Assembly: GCF_032118995.1 (NCBI RefSeq)
Contig: NC_092669.1
Span: forward strand, 12,634,335-12,698,334
Origin: Asterias amurensis
Lineage: Eukaryota > Echinodermata > Asteroidea > Forcipulatida > Asteriidae
Direction: 5' to 3'
Length of the DNA stretch: 64,000 nt
Shown here: positions 1 through 11,152 of the stretch, one piece after another
Numbering within the stretch: the stretch's first letter is position 1
How the letters are laid out: the number at the start of each line of letters is the position of its first letter
The notes under the pieces: generated by a model
Database searches by the model: none
What the model was told of the DNA's origin: nothing
What the model saw: the letters and a program-made list of their open reading frames with translations, nothing else
Position numbers and translations under genes: made by a program

Positions 1-438
1 CTACTTCCCCCAGATCTTTTTTTCACCCAAGAAATAAACCAAATAAAAACAACATTATTTATGGAGTGGGTAGGGGGAGTACGTAGTGGGCGGAGACTGG
101 GGAGGGGGCGTGGTTCCAGGTCAGGGTATCACAAAAAGTTAAGACTAGTCTTACCTCGACTTAGGACTAGCGGACCTTAAGTTTTTAGTATCTCCTAAGA
201 CTACTCCTAAGTAAGGACTAACTAGTCTTAACTCTTTGTGAAATCAACCCAAGGGGCCGATTTCAAAAAGATCTAAGACTGATCTTAACTCCAAATCAAT
301 CATAGGTGCTTAGTAATGTGTGATGTCACAATACAAATCACCATGGTGATACTGACAACACATCTTACGATGAATCTTAGTGATTTGTGAAATCGGGGCC
401 CTGGAGCCATAGATGTGACTCGTGGGCGTTCTTATTAA
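1..438. other. NOSIP copy 1 downstream flank with CTAGT-rich simple repeat
   Basis: No gene seen. The first 60 bases match 42,715 onward, so the window begins inside the segmental duplication. Positions about 140-240 hold degenerate GGACTAGTCC/CCTAAG words, the short version of the minisatellite that is expanded in the second copy at 43,265-43,465. A second block of the same words occurs near 260-290. Confidence 0.6.
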
Positions 439-3400
439 TCACGACGCCATCATGACTGGTCTGGCTTTCTTGGCTTCAAGCGAAGACTCTGCAGCACTCG
501 CAAATCCAGTTCCTCCCTGAGCAGTAGAAGAAAAAAAACATTATTATTATTAAATACAGACTTTTTGACACTTGCCATCGTAAGGCTGTAGGCATGGGTA
601 TCATCCACTAGGAGCCTGACTGGTAGAGCAGAATGCACTAGGAGAGGGCTACTGCCACCAGGGGCATGTTTCCACCTACTCCTGGGGCTGAAACAGGGTT
701 ACCTCCCTTCACAGTCCGTAAGGATGTAGGCATGGGTACCATCCACTAGGAGCCTGGCTGGTAGAGCAGAATACACTACCTCCCTAATATTTTACAAAGC
801 ATTTATGCATAAGTGCCTTACTCATCAAGGGCACAAGTGTCATGGTCAGGATGGAACAAGCACTCTGCTGGGGGTCCCGTGGGCTAAGACATGCCACACA
901 CAAAATGAAAAGAAAAAGAAAAAAAGAAAGATATATTTTTAAGTAAGCCATAATTCTTTTTCTTCTATGCAAGTTGCCAGACACACAAGGCCTGAAGGCC
1001 ACTTCAAGGTGTGGACTACAATTGTTTTTTCCAGAGGCTGTTGCCACCTTCTCCAAGGGCTAAAACAGGGTTACCCCTTTAATAGTCCATACGGATGTAG
1101 GCTTGGGTATCATCAGTCCGAAGCCTGGCCGGTAGAGCAGAAAGCACTACCTCCCTGTGTGACCCGGAATCGCCCCCAAGTTTACAACTCAACCTTGGAA
1201 GCGGTAGCCAGGGGATCACCTGAAGATAGTCTACGCTCTTCGTATAAAACTTACCCGTCTGATTTTGATGATGTCATTCTCCTTCAGTGTGTCTCCTGTG
1301 AAGGGGTCCGTCATGTCCTTCTTTATGATTTTCTTGATACAGTCCATTGTGACGACCTTCCCACTTAAAAAAAACAATAGAAAAGTACAAGTTAATACTT
1401 AAAGTAGGATTATAAATTTTGAGTGGTAGAAGTACAACTGAGAGATGTTTGCAGTAGCACCATGTGAAAATCTCTTTTGAGTAGTCTTGATTCTGAGAAT
1501 AACTGGTTGTTAAAGGAACACGTTGCCTTGGATTGGTCGAGTTGGTCTTTGAAAAGCGTTTGTAACCGTTTTTTTTTTATAAAATGCATATGATTAGAAA
1601 GATGTTGTAAAAGTAGAATACAATGATCCACACAAACATGCCTCGAAATTGCACGGTTTTCCTTTTACCTCGTCGACTAACACGGTCGGCCATTTATGGG
1701 AGTCAAATTTTTGACTCCCATAAATGGCCGACCGTGTTAGTTCGCACAGTATTTGGAAAACCACGCAATTTCGAGGCAAACTTGTGTGGATCATTGTATT
1801 CTACTTTTAAAACATATTTCCAACCATATGCATTTTATAAAAAACGGTTACAAACGCTTTTTATAGACCAACTCGTCCGATCCAAGGCAACGTGTTCCTT
1901 TAAGGACTCCCACCTTTGTGTACCAACGAGCCCAGCCCATCCACCAGTTAATACTTTACAAGGCAGTAAATATTGAAGTGTGAAAGTACGCTGGAAGTGT
2001 CGTGGTCGAGCAATTAAAAGAGTACCGAATTCAAACTGTGGTGTTTCTGATCAGCAGAGTGTGGGTTGGAATCCCCAGCCGTGACACTTAAGCAAGACAT
2101 TTAACCATTGCTTCGTCCTTCGGATGGGACGTAAAGCCGTTGGTCCCATGTGTTGTGTAACGCATGTAAAAGAACCCAGTGCACTTATCAAAAAGAAAAG
2201 GGGTTCGCCCCGCTGTTCCTGGCTGAGGCTGCTGTTTGCGCCGTAGAACCTTGTAAACCCTTATATATTAACAGTTTAGAAGTTAGTTTTGCATCAGGTC
2301 AAAAGAATATAATTTTTGTTACCCTTAAACCAACGTGTTTTATAAGCACTATATCCTGTGTTCTGTGAAAATATTCAACAGGCTTAAATGTTATATTTGT
2401 ATACAGTCACATAAATCTACCTTGGTCGCAGCACAGCACAAGGCGTCTTGTTTGATAAGATGTCATGCGTGACGGCACATTTGTACCGGATCTGCTTGGC
2501 CACCAGAGGGCGCTTGTCGTTGACGTCATCAGCTCGTACGAAGTTCACCTGGATAAGGTTCTTTATCTTCAGAGGCTTCTTGCTCATGGGGCAGTTAACT
2601 GCTTTGCTCTGTAGATTTGAAAGTGCGATAATAATAAGTTTATACAAACATGCACAACGGGGAGTTGACACCCCAAAATTACGCGCATTGTTCGGAGGCA
2701 CGTTCTGTATTGTGTAAGAAATCAATTGCTCCCCCTTGCATAAAACGAAAACGCTACAGGTCACTGAGATCACGCGCATGTTTTTACGCACAGAGAACAG
2801 CTATTGTCCAATGATCTGCCTCCTATTTTGAGTGTGTGACGTCATATGCAGTGGGTCTATTGTGCGTTTTACGATAACATGTTAATCGTACACTAGGAGC
2901 TAGGCTGGTAGAGCAGAATCCTTCCCAACCTTCATGGAACAATTATGATTAAGTGCCTTGCTCAAGGCCACAAGCGTCATGACCGGGATTTGAACTCAGT
3001 CAACTGCTGACAACACCAAAGCTTGGGTCCAGCAAAACTAGACTGGTCGACCACGACACGCTAATGTGCTTAAAGGTTTGTCATAGCTTAATGCAATGGC
3101 AGTCTTCCTTTTGACCTCATCGAAGGCACAGTCTGTTCTAGTGCACAGAAGTAGAACCTGAAGAAAGCTGAGAGGGGCATTGTGCGTGCGATTTCATTGT
3201 GAGATCACTTTTATCTATATCTGTATCTTCAAACATTATTATGTAAGCTTATTGTAAACCTGTGGACATTTTGAAAAAGAACCCGAATCCTTTCAGACTT
3301 AAATAGAAAATGCTTACAGGTTTTTGAACTAAAGTCGCTTTGGCCTGAGGTGTTAAAGATGGAATCCAGAAACTTGGAAGTTCTGATTTCTTGTCGCCGT

Positions 3401-5926
3401 TTTCAGAGACAGCTGCTGCTGCTGCTGCTGCAGTGCCGCTGCTGCTGCTGGTGCTAGTGCTTGGGGTCTCGGAATGATCAAGTTTGGCCCTTTTGGTGGG
3501 TGGGGCCTCAGAGAAGGGGTTGAGGGGCTTACTGGTGATACTACGCTCTGGAAAAAAAAAAAGCAAAATAAATTCACACATTTTGATACCATTTTCAGGG
3601 ATGAACGGCGAAAAAAAAAAAAAAAATTTTTATAATGGACGGAAAAGGCAGGTAATGTTTTTTGTCAATTTTAAATATAGAGATTTGAGGATGATTAATT
3701 TAAAAAAAAAATGGCTAGTTGGGATTTGACATAAAGCAGTTGGTCCCATGTGTTGTGTAACAAACCCAGTGCATGTAAACAAACCCAGTGCACTTATCGA
3801 AAAGCTAGGGGTTGCCCCGGTGTTCCTGGCTGTGGCTGCTGTATGCGCCGTAGCACCTTGTAAACCCTTATAAGGTGCTACATAATTGGGTCTCAGAATT
3901 CATCACTGCAATAACCTATCTTTCTGAAAGTTTGTATCCACTCAGTGTATTGAGTACCTTGTTTGGTAGATACGTAAGCTAAAGACTTTGATATTATTAT
4001 TATTATTAAATTCAAAGAAAATCACTTCTTTCTCGAAAACTATGTTACTTCAGAGGGAGCCGTTTCTCACAATGTTTTATACTATCAACAGTTCTCCATT
4101 GCTCGTTACCAAGTATGGTTTTGTGCTAATAATTACTTTGAGTATTTACCAATAGTGTCCACTGCCTTTAAGAGGCGACCCTTTAAAGTCATGTTCTAAG
4201 AATTCCATCTCCGTACCTTTCTCAATGAAAGCCTTGACCTTGTCTTCCTTTACCGTCTTCTTCACTTGGCTCACCTCTTCCTAAAAAAAAAAATATCAAA
4301 ACAAATTTATCAAATGAATTATAATAATTATAAACAGCCTTTATAAAAGTTTCTGACAAAAATGCCATTCAAGGGCGCAAGTTCGCAAATTTAGACAAAG
4401 TCCAGATAACTCAAAACAAACCATCGTTAAATTTATAAGGCACCAGTACAGTAGGCTTCAAAAAAAGGTGAGATTGAAGCAAAGTTTTGAAATTGGTTAA
4501 TAAATGAGAATGCCTGATTTTTATTTTATTTTTATGCACGTCGCCAGACACACAAGGCCTGAAGGCCACTTCAAGGTGTGGGCTACAATTTATTTTTTTC
4601 CAGAGGCTGTTGCCACCTACTCCTAGGGCTGAAACAGGGTTGCCCCTTTTACAGTCCATACTGATGTAGGCTTAGGTATCATCAGTTCGAAGCCTGGCCG
4701 GTAGAGCAGAGAAAGCACAACCTCCCCAATTTTACGTAGAAAGTGTCACAACCGGGACTCGAACCCACACTCTGCTGGTCAATCACCAGAGCTTGAATCC
4801 GGTGCTCTTAACCGCTCGGCCATGAAGAAGATGATTCCATAGAAACGTAGAAATCACATCCCTAACGCCTAATACTAATAATAATATTTACATACGCACA
4901 TATCCCCCCTGCTGGGTGTTCAAGGCACAGTAAACCCACCCCCCCCCCCCCCGAAAAAAATAAATTAAAAATACAAACCTGTTGGAGGCGACACTGACGA
5001 TGGTATTCCTTCATCTGTTTCTCATAGTCTTGTTTCTGCTTCAAGACATACTCAATAATTGCCTCCTTGTCATACAGATACCCCTCCTCACTGGAAAAGA
5101 TAAGATTTGGGGTTGAGAGTGTCATGGCCGAGTGTTTAAGAACATCAAATTCAAGTTCTGGTTGACATAGACACTGGACACTAGTGGTAATTGTCAAAGA
5201 CCTGTCTTCTTACTTGGTGTATCTCAACATGCATAAAATTAAAAAAACTGTGAAATTTTGTGCTTTCAGATGCTTGATTTCGTGACCTCAAATTCTAAAT
5301 CTGAGGTCTCGAAATCAAATTCGTGGAAAATTCCTTTTTTTCTCGAAAACTAATGTACATCACTTCAGAGGGAGCCGTTTCTCACAATGTTTTCTACTAT
5401 CAACCTCTCCCTATTACTCGTTACCAAGTAAGGTGTTATGCTAATAATAGTGTCCACTGCCTTTAAGTCATCGGGGTGTGGGTTCGAATCCCAGTCATGA
5501 CACTTGTGTTCTCAGGCAAGATACTTTCTCAATAATTGCTTCTCTTCATCCAGGGGTATTAAACAAGTCAACCCATGGGACGGTAGGCCCTGCATGTACA
5601 TCCCGCAGCGCAAATACAGGCGCATCTCCTGATTGCCATTTTGTGGGTCAAAAATGTGCACGAAAGGAATGGATCCCCAAAAAAGGCAGAAATGGTCGAC
5701 GCACATTGTTCGCAAACATGTGTACCATCCTTTTTGTGCACGTTTTTGACACCAAAAATGGCGGACATGAGACGCCCATGCATGTGCGCTGTGCGTTATG
5801 AGTAGGGTTTTTATACATACGTTATGACTGGGTTGGCGCAGGGCTGTAGGGTCAAGCAACAACAATCAAAGTCACCCACGGAGTCCTTCCCAAGACGGGT
5901 CTTGTTAGTTCCATAGCCGGATTGAG
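439..5926 (-). CDS. NOSIP: NOSIP copy 1 (nitric oxide synthase-interacting protein), seven exons, start exon not found
   Basis: Exons in transcript order: 5821-5926, 4979-5090, 4217-4280, 3318-3547, 2421-2608, 1255-1363 and 439-516. All join in frame with GT-AG borders and end in TGA at 439-441. They give 294 residues after a split first codon, against about 300 for the vertebrate protein. Seen directly: GYGT, then DFDCCCLTLQPC (first half of the modified U-box), EEGYLYDKEAIIEYVL, a Lys/Glu-rich helix, SKPLNPF, a Ser/Ala-rich linker, LPSFWIPSLTPQAKAT, the second U-box half (VNCPMSKKPL, YKCAVTHDILSN, TPCAVLRP), and the tail GGTGFA...KARPVMMAS. Known for the family: an E3 ubiquitin ligase that binds endothelial and neuronal NO synthase, largely nuclear. 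The usual first exon (MTRHGKN-like) was not found between 5,927 and TN1, so this copy is either 5'-truncated or starts from a distant exon. The linker carries seven alanines. Confidence 0.92.
640..870 (-). repeat. SINE-B fragment with internal ~135-bp duplication (NOSIP last intron)
   Basis: Matches the body of the SINE seen in full at 4545-4830 (CCTGGGGCTGAAACAGGGTT, GGAGCCTGGCTGGTAGAGCA). The block running from GGCATGGGTA to the next such word is present about one and a half times here and about two and a half times in the second NOSIP copy. Confidence 0.6.
965..1165 (-). repeat. SINE-B fragment
   Basis: Shares GCCAGACACACAAGGCCTGA, the CAGAGGCTGTTGCCACCT block and the GGCCGGTAGAGCAGAAAGCA block with the full SINE-B at 4545-4830. 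It lacks the tRNA-like head. Confidence 0.6.
1510..1903. mobile_element. Foldback MITE 'B', TTAA target, inserted after the NOSIP duplication
   Basis: A nearly perfect palindrome beginning AAAGGAACACGTTGCCTTGG and ending with its complement, centred on mirrored ATTTATGGGAGTCAAA words near 1710. Flanks are TTAA on both sides. The second NOSIP copy has the uninterrupted site (GGTTGTTAAGGACTCC, TTAA at 44,793-44,796), so this is a clean insertion with TTAA duplication. TTAA targeting is typical of piggyBac-type transposition. No transposase is encoded. Confidence 0.85.
1995..2268 (+). repeat. tRNA-derived SINE 'A'
   Basis: Degenerate tRNA head (GTGGTCGAGCAATTAAAAGA, then a B-box-like GGGTTGGAATCCC near 2066) followed by a body with CTTCGTCCTTCGGATGGGAC, AGAACCCAGTGCACTTAT and CCTTGTAAACCC. 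The same copy is at 44,888-45,162. It lies in an intron of NOSIP copy 1. Confidence 0.75.
2880..3070 (-). repeat. SINE-B-related fragment
   Basis: GGAGCTAGGCTGGTAGAGCA followed by a degraded tRNA-like head, antisense: CGGGATTTGAACTCAG, AACACCAAAGCTTGGGTCC, ACGACACG. Duplicated at about 45,780-45,970. Confidence 0.5.
3731..3890 (+). repeat. SINE-A 3' part
   Basis: Begins inside the body at GCAGTTGGTCCCATGTG, contains AACCCAGTGCACTTATCGAA and ends CCTTGTAAACCCTTATAA. It has a small internal duplication (AACAAACCCAGTGCA twice). Matches 46,630-46,795. Confidence 0.7.
4010..4171. mobile_element. MITE 'A', one end only
   Basis: Carries the right half of the family seen complete at 42,098-42,436: TCAGAGGGAGCCGTTTCTCA, then ACCAATAGTGTCCACTGCC and terminal TTTAA. 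The left half is missing and replaced by TTATTATTATT simple sequence. Counterpart at about 46,911-47,073. Confidence 0.65.
4545..4830 (-). repeat. Full-length SINE 'B' with tRNA head
   Basis: Read on the minus strand, the head is ATGGCCGAGCGGTTAAGAGC (A box), then GGGTTCGAGTCCCGGTTGTG (B box). It is followed by a body through GCTCTACCGGCCAGGCTTC, GGCAACAGCCTCTGG and TCAGGCCTTGTGTGTCTGGC. No functional tRNA fold with paired acceptor arms was found. Duplicated at about 47,446-47,733. Confidence 0.7.
5108..5580 (+). repeat. tRNA-derived SINE split by MITE A
   Basis: The head (GTCATGGCCGAGTGTTTAAG) lies at about 5130. The B-box half (GTGGGTTCGAATCCCAGTCA) resumes at about 5476 and continues into GGCAAGATACTTTCTCAATA. 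A MITE A copy occupies the gap. The same nested arrangement is present in the second NOSIP copy, so nesting preceded that duplication. Confidence 0.7.
5162..5466. mobile_element. MITE 'A' nested in a SINE
   Basis: Left end is degenerate (ACACTGGACACTAGTGGTAA). The centre has mirrored GACCTCA...TGAGGTC words and the right end AGTGTCCACTGCCTTTAA. It is shorter than full copies, with part of the left arm missing. Confidence 0.7.
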
Positions 5927-6237
5927 CTGCAAGATAACGAACAAAGAATTTCATAAGGGCGTCACAATTTATTCAGTCTCTTGTTATCTGGTTAATACAT
6001 TATAGAACCTTTATAAAAAACTTATTGATTGAGGAACATCATTTAAAGTGCTTAGCAAAATCTCATGTTAATTATAGAACCTAGAAGTGTAACCAACTTA
6101 TTGATTCAGAATTATCATTTAAAGACTAATGTCATGATCAAACAATGTAGCAAGCCTATAAATGTATGGAATTGTGAACTCTTAAAAGTGATTTGGGGTT
6201 GGAAAAAAAAAATGTCTAGGGTGAGACTCAAACCAAA

Positions 6238-6330
6238 GACCTCCAGATTAATTGTATTGTATTGTATTATGTTTTATTCCAAACTGGAACACACCCCGTA
6301 ACCCTGGGGAGGGTAACAATTTATATAAAA
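6238..6330 (-). repeat. Probable LINE 3' tail fragment
   Basis: On the minus strand a CCAGGGTTACGGGGTGTGTT block is followed by CCAGTTTGGAATAAAACATA and a short ACAAT repeat tail, the usual look of a non-LTR retrotransposon 3' end. No coding part is present. The same fragment is at about 49,440-49,535. Confidence 0.4.
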
Positions 6331-7224
6331 ACAAATTACAGTTAATGAATAAGTCATACGGAAAGGAGTTTAACTTAGAACAAAAACAAATAATCACACA
6401 GCATATAGAATTCATCTAAACAAGTCTACATAAGCAATAATCAACTGCAATATCAATCTAGATTTATTGACAATGTCTAAAGTTGGGAGTATAATAAGAG
6501 ACAGATATACCATTCATCTAAACAAGTCTACATGAGCAATAATCAACTGCAATGTCCATCTTGGTTAATATAAAGATCAAACTTACTCCAAAAACTACAA
6601 TTCAACTACTTTACAGTCTAGTCAGTCTGTGCAAACAATGATTTGAAATCATGGACAAAATGATTTCTGTTGCAAGAGTCTCCAGGGTCACTCACTCCCA
6701 AACAACAACAAATGTACACAAAGGAAAGTTTGGAAATATAAAAAACAGAGAAGTACCATCAAATAAATTTCCATAAAACTACAATTCACCTACTTTACAG
6801 TCTAGTCAGTCTGTGCAAACAATGATTTGAAATATGGACAAAATGATTTCTGTTGTAGGGGTTCCCTGAAACCGTCCCAAACAACAACAAAAAGTACAAA
6901 AAGTAACAATCAGGAGAAATGGTCAACTAGCATGAAATCAAATAGCCACTTTCGACTGTGTTTTAAATAACTTTTATGAATGCACACAGATATTGGGCCA
7001 TCTGGGTCACAAGAAAATAGTGAAAAACATGAATGATGCCAAATATAAATGAGCAAAACGCTCACCGAGCAATAAACTCCAGACAGGAAATTAGTTTTAT
7101 TTATTTCTAATCAAATGCGACATTTCAGACATAAATATTTCAAGGGATGTTTTCTGCCATCACCATCATTAGATCGTGTAAGTTTTATGTCAATCTGTAA
7201 TCTGAGCAATTCTGTAATGTTCCT

Positions 7225-7593
7225 TTAAACGCCCTGGACACAATTGGTAATTACTCAAAATAATTGTTAGCATAAAAACTTACTTTGTAATGAGCAATAG
7301 TATGAAACATGGTGAGAAACGGCTCTCTCTGAAGTAGGTAGTTTATGAGAAAGAAGTAATTTCTCACTAAAACATTTGAATTGAAATCAAGACCTCGGCT
7401 AAGGTCTCGAAATCAAGCATCTGAAAGCACACAACTTGTGAGGCAAGTTTTTTTTTTCTTCCATTACTCTCTCACAACTTCTACGAACAATTGGGTTCCA
7501 ATTTTACAGGTTTGCTATTTTATGCCTATGTTGAGATACACCAATTGAGAAGACTGGTCTTTGACAATAACCAAGTGTGTCCAGTGCCTTTAA
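7225..7593. mobile_element. MITE 'A' with TTAA ends
   Basis: TTAA, then ACGCCCTGGACACAATTGGT at the left and CCAAGTGTGTCCAGTGCCT, then TTAA at the right. Internal mirrored AGACCTCGGCTAAGGTCTCG is near 7400. It abuts another MITE right end (AATTCTGTAATGTTCC) and shares its TTAA, suggesting one element landed in the terminal TTAA of the other. Confidence 0.75.
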
Positions 7594-8203
7594 ATGTGAT
7601 GATAACAATAAAATAAACAATTCACATTATTTTAGCTGTTATGGCATTTTCATAATTGCTTACAACTTTTTCCAATAAGAAGAGGGGATTTTATTTACAA
7701 AGCAAATTATGGCAAAATATACAATAGTTAGTTTTATTACATTTTGATGAGTAATGATTTTCAAAGCAACCCGTTGCATGCAATGTTAAACTTCATAGAT
7801 TGCTTCCCTTATCAAAAGGAAAAGGTTGCACTACAAATGAACAACCACATGTAATAATCAACCCTCTGCATGCTTCTATTTCTTGCAAATACTATTTACT
7901 GCCCAAAGGAATGTTTTTACAAAACCACTTATAATAGACAAGCCTGTATTCAAGATATTTTTTTCTCAAAACAACATTTTACTGCAAAATGCAAAATAAA
8001 TCAACAATTACAGTTGAATAGCAAACAAGTATTACAAAATTTATCAACTCAATGTCATAATATTGAGAATTGGTTATAATATAAGAACTTTTTAGTGAAC
8101 AATTTGCATATTTTGGGGATTTAATTTGATTGACATATTTTGATGGTCAGTCCAATCCATGAGACAGTATTAAATTGACCAGCATCATCATTATTAGATA
8201 ACA

Positions 8204-10850
8204 TTACACCTTGTTATAAATCTTCACTGATTTGTTGTCTGCCACTGCAAGCTGCTGACCATCTGATGTCAATGAGATTCCCAATGGGTTGTACAGACCC
8301 TGAGCAATACAGCTGAGAAATCTACCCTGAGTGTCATACTGATGAAGATGACCAGTGCCTAACCCATTCAACACTGCAATGTAGATAGCTGAGCTGTCAC
8401 AGCATACACCTCTGCAGGATTCAACTGGTTGACTATTGATCTTTGGATTGATGCTGAATAATAGAGTACCAGTGAGTTCAACAATGTCTACTTGTGGTTT
8501 CTCACAACCACTGACTACAACTCTGTCCTTGCTGTCAATGGCCAAGAAGTGAGGTTTGGTCTGAACTGAAACAGTGTCAATGAGTGAACCATCACTGGAT
8601 CTGTGTTTAGTTATAACTGACCTCCTCACATCCCCGATAATGATTGATGTATCCTTCATGATTGCTACACTGTAGAGGTATACTGATGTCTTGCCCACTT
8701 TACTATGAGGCACTGTGTGGAATTCAAACATCTTGGTGCCATTCCTATTGTACATCTTGACAGAGTTGGTCCCATCTACAATCACTAACTGATTCTGGAA
8801 TGCAGCAACAGCCAGAGGGTCTGGAAAACAAAAGAACAAATGGATAGGACCCAATATAATGAATGATGATTCATTTGTAAACCACAATGTAATTTACATT
8901 ATTTTGATTTTTGTACAAATACAAAGATTTTTTTATTTTAATGTTTCCTGTGTTGTAAAAGCTCTTTGAAAGTTGCTTTCAATTCAACTGTATACAGTCT
9001 GACAGTATAACAATGACAACAATTTCTACTGATTGAAATTGTACTGAATTCATTCTTTTTAACTTTTTACCTTTTTTCCCAGATTTTACCTAAATTGCAT
9101 TTCTTATTGATATTTATTTTAATCATTTTGTATAAATTTCCTTTGTTGGTGTTGGATAGAGGAATGTCAATTATTGAGAATGACAGCAGCAGAGTGGATT
9201 TAGTGATCATGCAGCGGATGAATGTAGTCCTAGTCTACAAGGTACAGTGAAATAGCAAGAACCATTCAATTTCATGACATACAGTTTGACTACCATGGAA
9301 ACCTTGCATTGATCACAACCAATGCTGTGATGTTTAAACATTTTAATGGTTGACTTGAGTTGAGAACTGCAAACAATGTTTGGTAAATATTCTCAGATTT
9401 GTTTGTGGTATTGGATTGGAATAAATCCTTATTTTAATGGAATACTCTTCGACTGTCAACCTGAAAACTAATCACTCAAGAGTACTTTTTGCGAAGTTTT
9501 ATCTGAGATTTACAACAATATACCTCTGACTAAAAGATTTGTAGGGAACTTACTTCTTGATAGTGGGATAGATTTCTTCTGGCGTCCCTTAGTGTTGTAG
9601 ATTACCACTCTTCTATTCCTGCAGTCTGCCACTGCCATCTCATCCCCAGGTACAGAGGCATCAATGTCATAAGCCCCATTGATTCCTACATCATGCTCCA
9701 AACTAAGCTCCCACTTTGGCTCCTTCGTAGGCTCCTTCATAGGCTCCTTAATACTCAGGTTACCCAGGGAGATGTCACAAACCCCTGGATTGAATCCCAG
9801 AAGGTCAAGGGTCAAATCTATCTTGGGTTGATTTTGATCTCCGAGTAATTTCAAGTCCTTACTGATTGTTGGATAGCTTGCAAGGAAGTCAGGCACTGAT
9901 GAATTGGTGCTGACATCTTTGGCAGTCTGCAGTGAATGCTTTATTTGCTGTGAGTTTAGACTCACTGTTTGCTCAAATTCCTCCAATGTCTTGTTCCGAT
10001 CTTTAAGAATAGTTTTTATTTCATCCATGATGCGACTCTCTTGAGCTGTTACCTCAGCCCTGATCTCATCCGCTCTGTTCTTCACCTCTGCCATGGTTCT
10101 CTTAGCTGCAATGTTGAGGTTGTCTTTCATTGTTGAGGCAGTTGCTTGAGATTGATCAAGGTTCTTCAGGGTTTCTTCAAGGGGAGGAAAGAGTTGAGCC
10201 AATGACTGTTTATATGTGGATGAGGCTTGGTCGCAGTCAATATACTCATGTTGTGGATTACGGTGATCTATGACAGTGCAATCTCTACAAATCATCACAC
10301 CACATGTTGTACAGTAGAACCTCATCACTTCACCTTCATGAGTTTGGCATTCTGGATGACGCTTTGGTTTTGTCTTTTTCATTGCAATCTTTCCATCACT
10401 AATATCTTTCAAAGTCGCTACTGTATGGCTTGCCGATGCTGGAATTTGATTGTGTATTTCATTGCAGTTTGCACAGATGATCATGAGGCAGTCACAACAG
10501 AAATACGTTGCTTCATTTTTCTCTTTGCATAATTTACAGACCAACTTGCTGTTTGCAGATAAGCTGACCTGCTCCAGTTGACCTGCAAGACCCGTTAAAA
10601 TGAAGTTACTCTTGAAATCTTCAACACCCGTCTCAGGAAGTTGTGTCTCCTTTCGACACAAAGGACAAGTAAGCATCTTTGCATCTTTGTAGTTGGTAGT
10701 GAGATATTGAAGTAAACAGTGTTTACAGAAGCTGTGAAGACAGTCTAGTAGTTTGGGTTCCGTGTACTCCTCGTGACAAATACTGCACTCCAGATAATCC
10801 TTTCGGATTTTCTCTAGAGCTGAACCTTGTGATGGTTTAGAATATGCCAT
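8204..10850 (-). CDS. TN1: TRIM-NHL E3 ubiquitin ligase, 637 aa
   Basis: Coding exons 9554-10850 and 8204-8820, joined through GTAAGT and TTTTCCAG, giving 637 residues. RING C3HC4: C22, C25, C37, H39, C42, C45, C62, C65. B-box 1 about 105-142 (C105, C108, C118, C121, C126, C129, H133, H142). B-box 2 about 168-201 (C168, H171, C180, C183, C188, C191, H196, H201). Coiled coil about 208-320. A KEP-repeat linker lies at 368-378 and six NHL blades at about 381-637. Start chosen at MAYSKPS because a splice acceptor (TTATTCAG) lies 6 bases before the ATG; the in-frame Met further upstream sits in the pyrimidine tract. Family knowledge: RING recruits E2, the coiled coil dimerises, and NHL propellers bind RNA or protein. 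Private B-box 2 residues include RFYCTTCGVMICRDC. Surface-site residues: blade 3 V-YLY-S, blade 6 YNPLG and ADNKS. Cytoplasmic location is inferred from the absence of a signal peptide. Confidence 0.92.
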
Positions 10851-10945
10851 TTTGATCTGAATAAAAAAAACCACAATTAACAAACTAATTAATCAAATAT
10901 TATAAACCGCAAGGGAATCTGACTCGGTAAACTTGAAATAAAATG

Positions 10946-11152
10946 GGTTGAACAAAAAAAATTGGACTAAAGTGGGACTCGAACCAGCGACCTTCGAAGT
11001 AGCATGCCAACGCTCTACCAACTGAGCTATCTAGCCAACATAGAGAGACATACAACACATGGCTTATAGCTCAGTTTGTAGAGCGCCAGCACATATTATC
11101 TGGAGGCCGTTGGTTCAAGTACCACTCTAGTAAAATTGTCTTTGTTCAACCC
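10946..11152. repeat. tRNA-like foldback element in TN1 intron 1
   Basis: Terminal inverted repeat GGTTGAACAAA / TTTGTTCAACC encloses two tRNA-like modules pointing away from each other. The minus module (about 10,975-11,038) reads AGATAGCTCAGTTGGTAGAG...GGTTCGAGTCCCAC. The plus module (about 11,061-11,131) reads TATAGCTCAGTTTGTAGAGC...GGTTCAAGTACCAC. Both have A- and B-box-like words, but acceptor arms do not pair well, so these are not credible working tRNAs. One such element sits in the same intron of all seven TRIM genes. Confidence 0.8.

Larger units (their letters stand above)
5927..8203. other. Spacer NOSIP copy 1 to TN1
   Basis: No gene seen, and in particular no NOSIP first exon (an MTRHGKN-type reading on the minus strand). 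Contents are a half tRNA-like repeat near 6215-6250, a LINE-like tail at 6238-6330, one copy of the 103-bp repeat near 6460-6560, the right end of a MITE (ATTCTGTAATGTTCC) up to 7225, MITE A at 7225-7593, and TN1 3'-flank sequence shared with TN5 (7600-8203 resembles 35,460-36,054). Confidence 0.6.

Noticed and set aside
5512-5865. 117-aa minus-strand frame beside NOSIP exon 5821-5926
   Set aside because: Overlaps the real exon in a different frame and continues into SINE sequence; the conserved frame is GYGTNKTRLGKDSVGDFDCCC.
8204-8820. Diversity-generating retroelement as the source of the NHL variable codons
   Set aside because: No reverse transcriptase or template repeat was seen, and changes involve all bases rather than adenine sites. 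Duplication with selection and conversion explains the pattern better.
9083-9241. Plus-strand exon-like block in TRIM intron 2, with a CAG acceptor, a GT end and the frame LDRGMSIIENDSSRVD
   Set aside because: Open in TN1, TN3, TN6 and TN7 but closed by stops in TN2, TN4 and TN5, and no known protein resembles it. The similarity is explained by duplication of the intron.
10227-10532. Plus-strand open frame of 101 aa repeated in several units (MVAVNILMLWITV...)
   Set aside because: Lies exactly opposite the B-box codons and has no start or splice context of its own; a shadow of the TRIM gene.
10851-10883. Upstream Met codons (MLIVVFF, MLFF, MCSFF) as TRIM starts
   Set aside because: They lie in the pyrimidine tract of a splice acceptor (TTTTTATTCAG) six bases before the conserved MA[YF]SKPS start, so they are intronic.
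10975-11131. Two functional tRNA genes upstream of each TRIM gene
   Set aside because: A and B boxes are present, but acceptor stems and anticodon arms do not pair convincingly and the copies vary at box bases. They are part of a foldback repeat.
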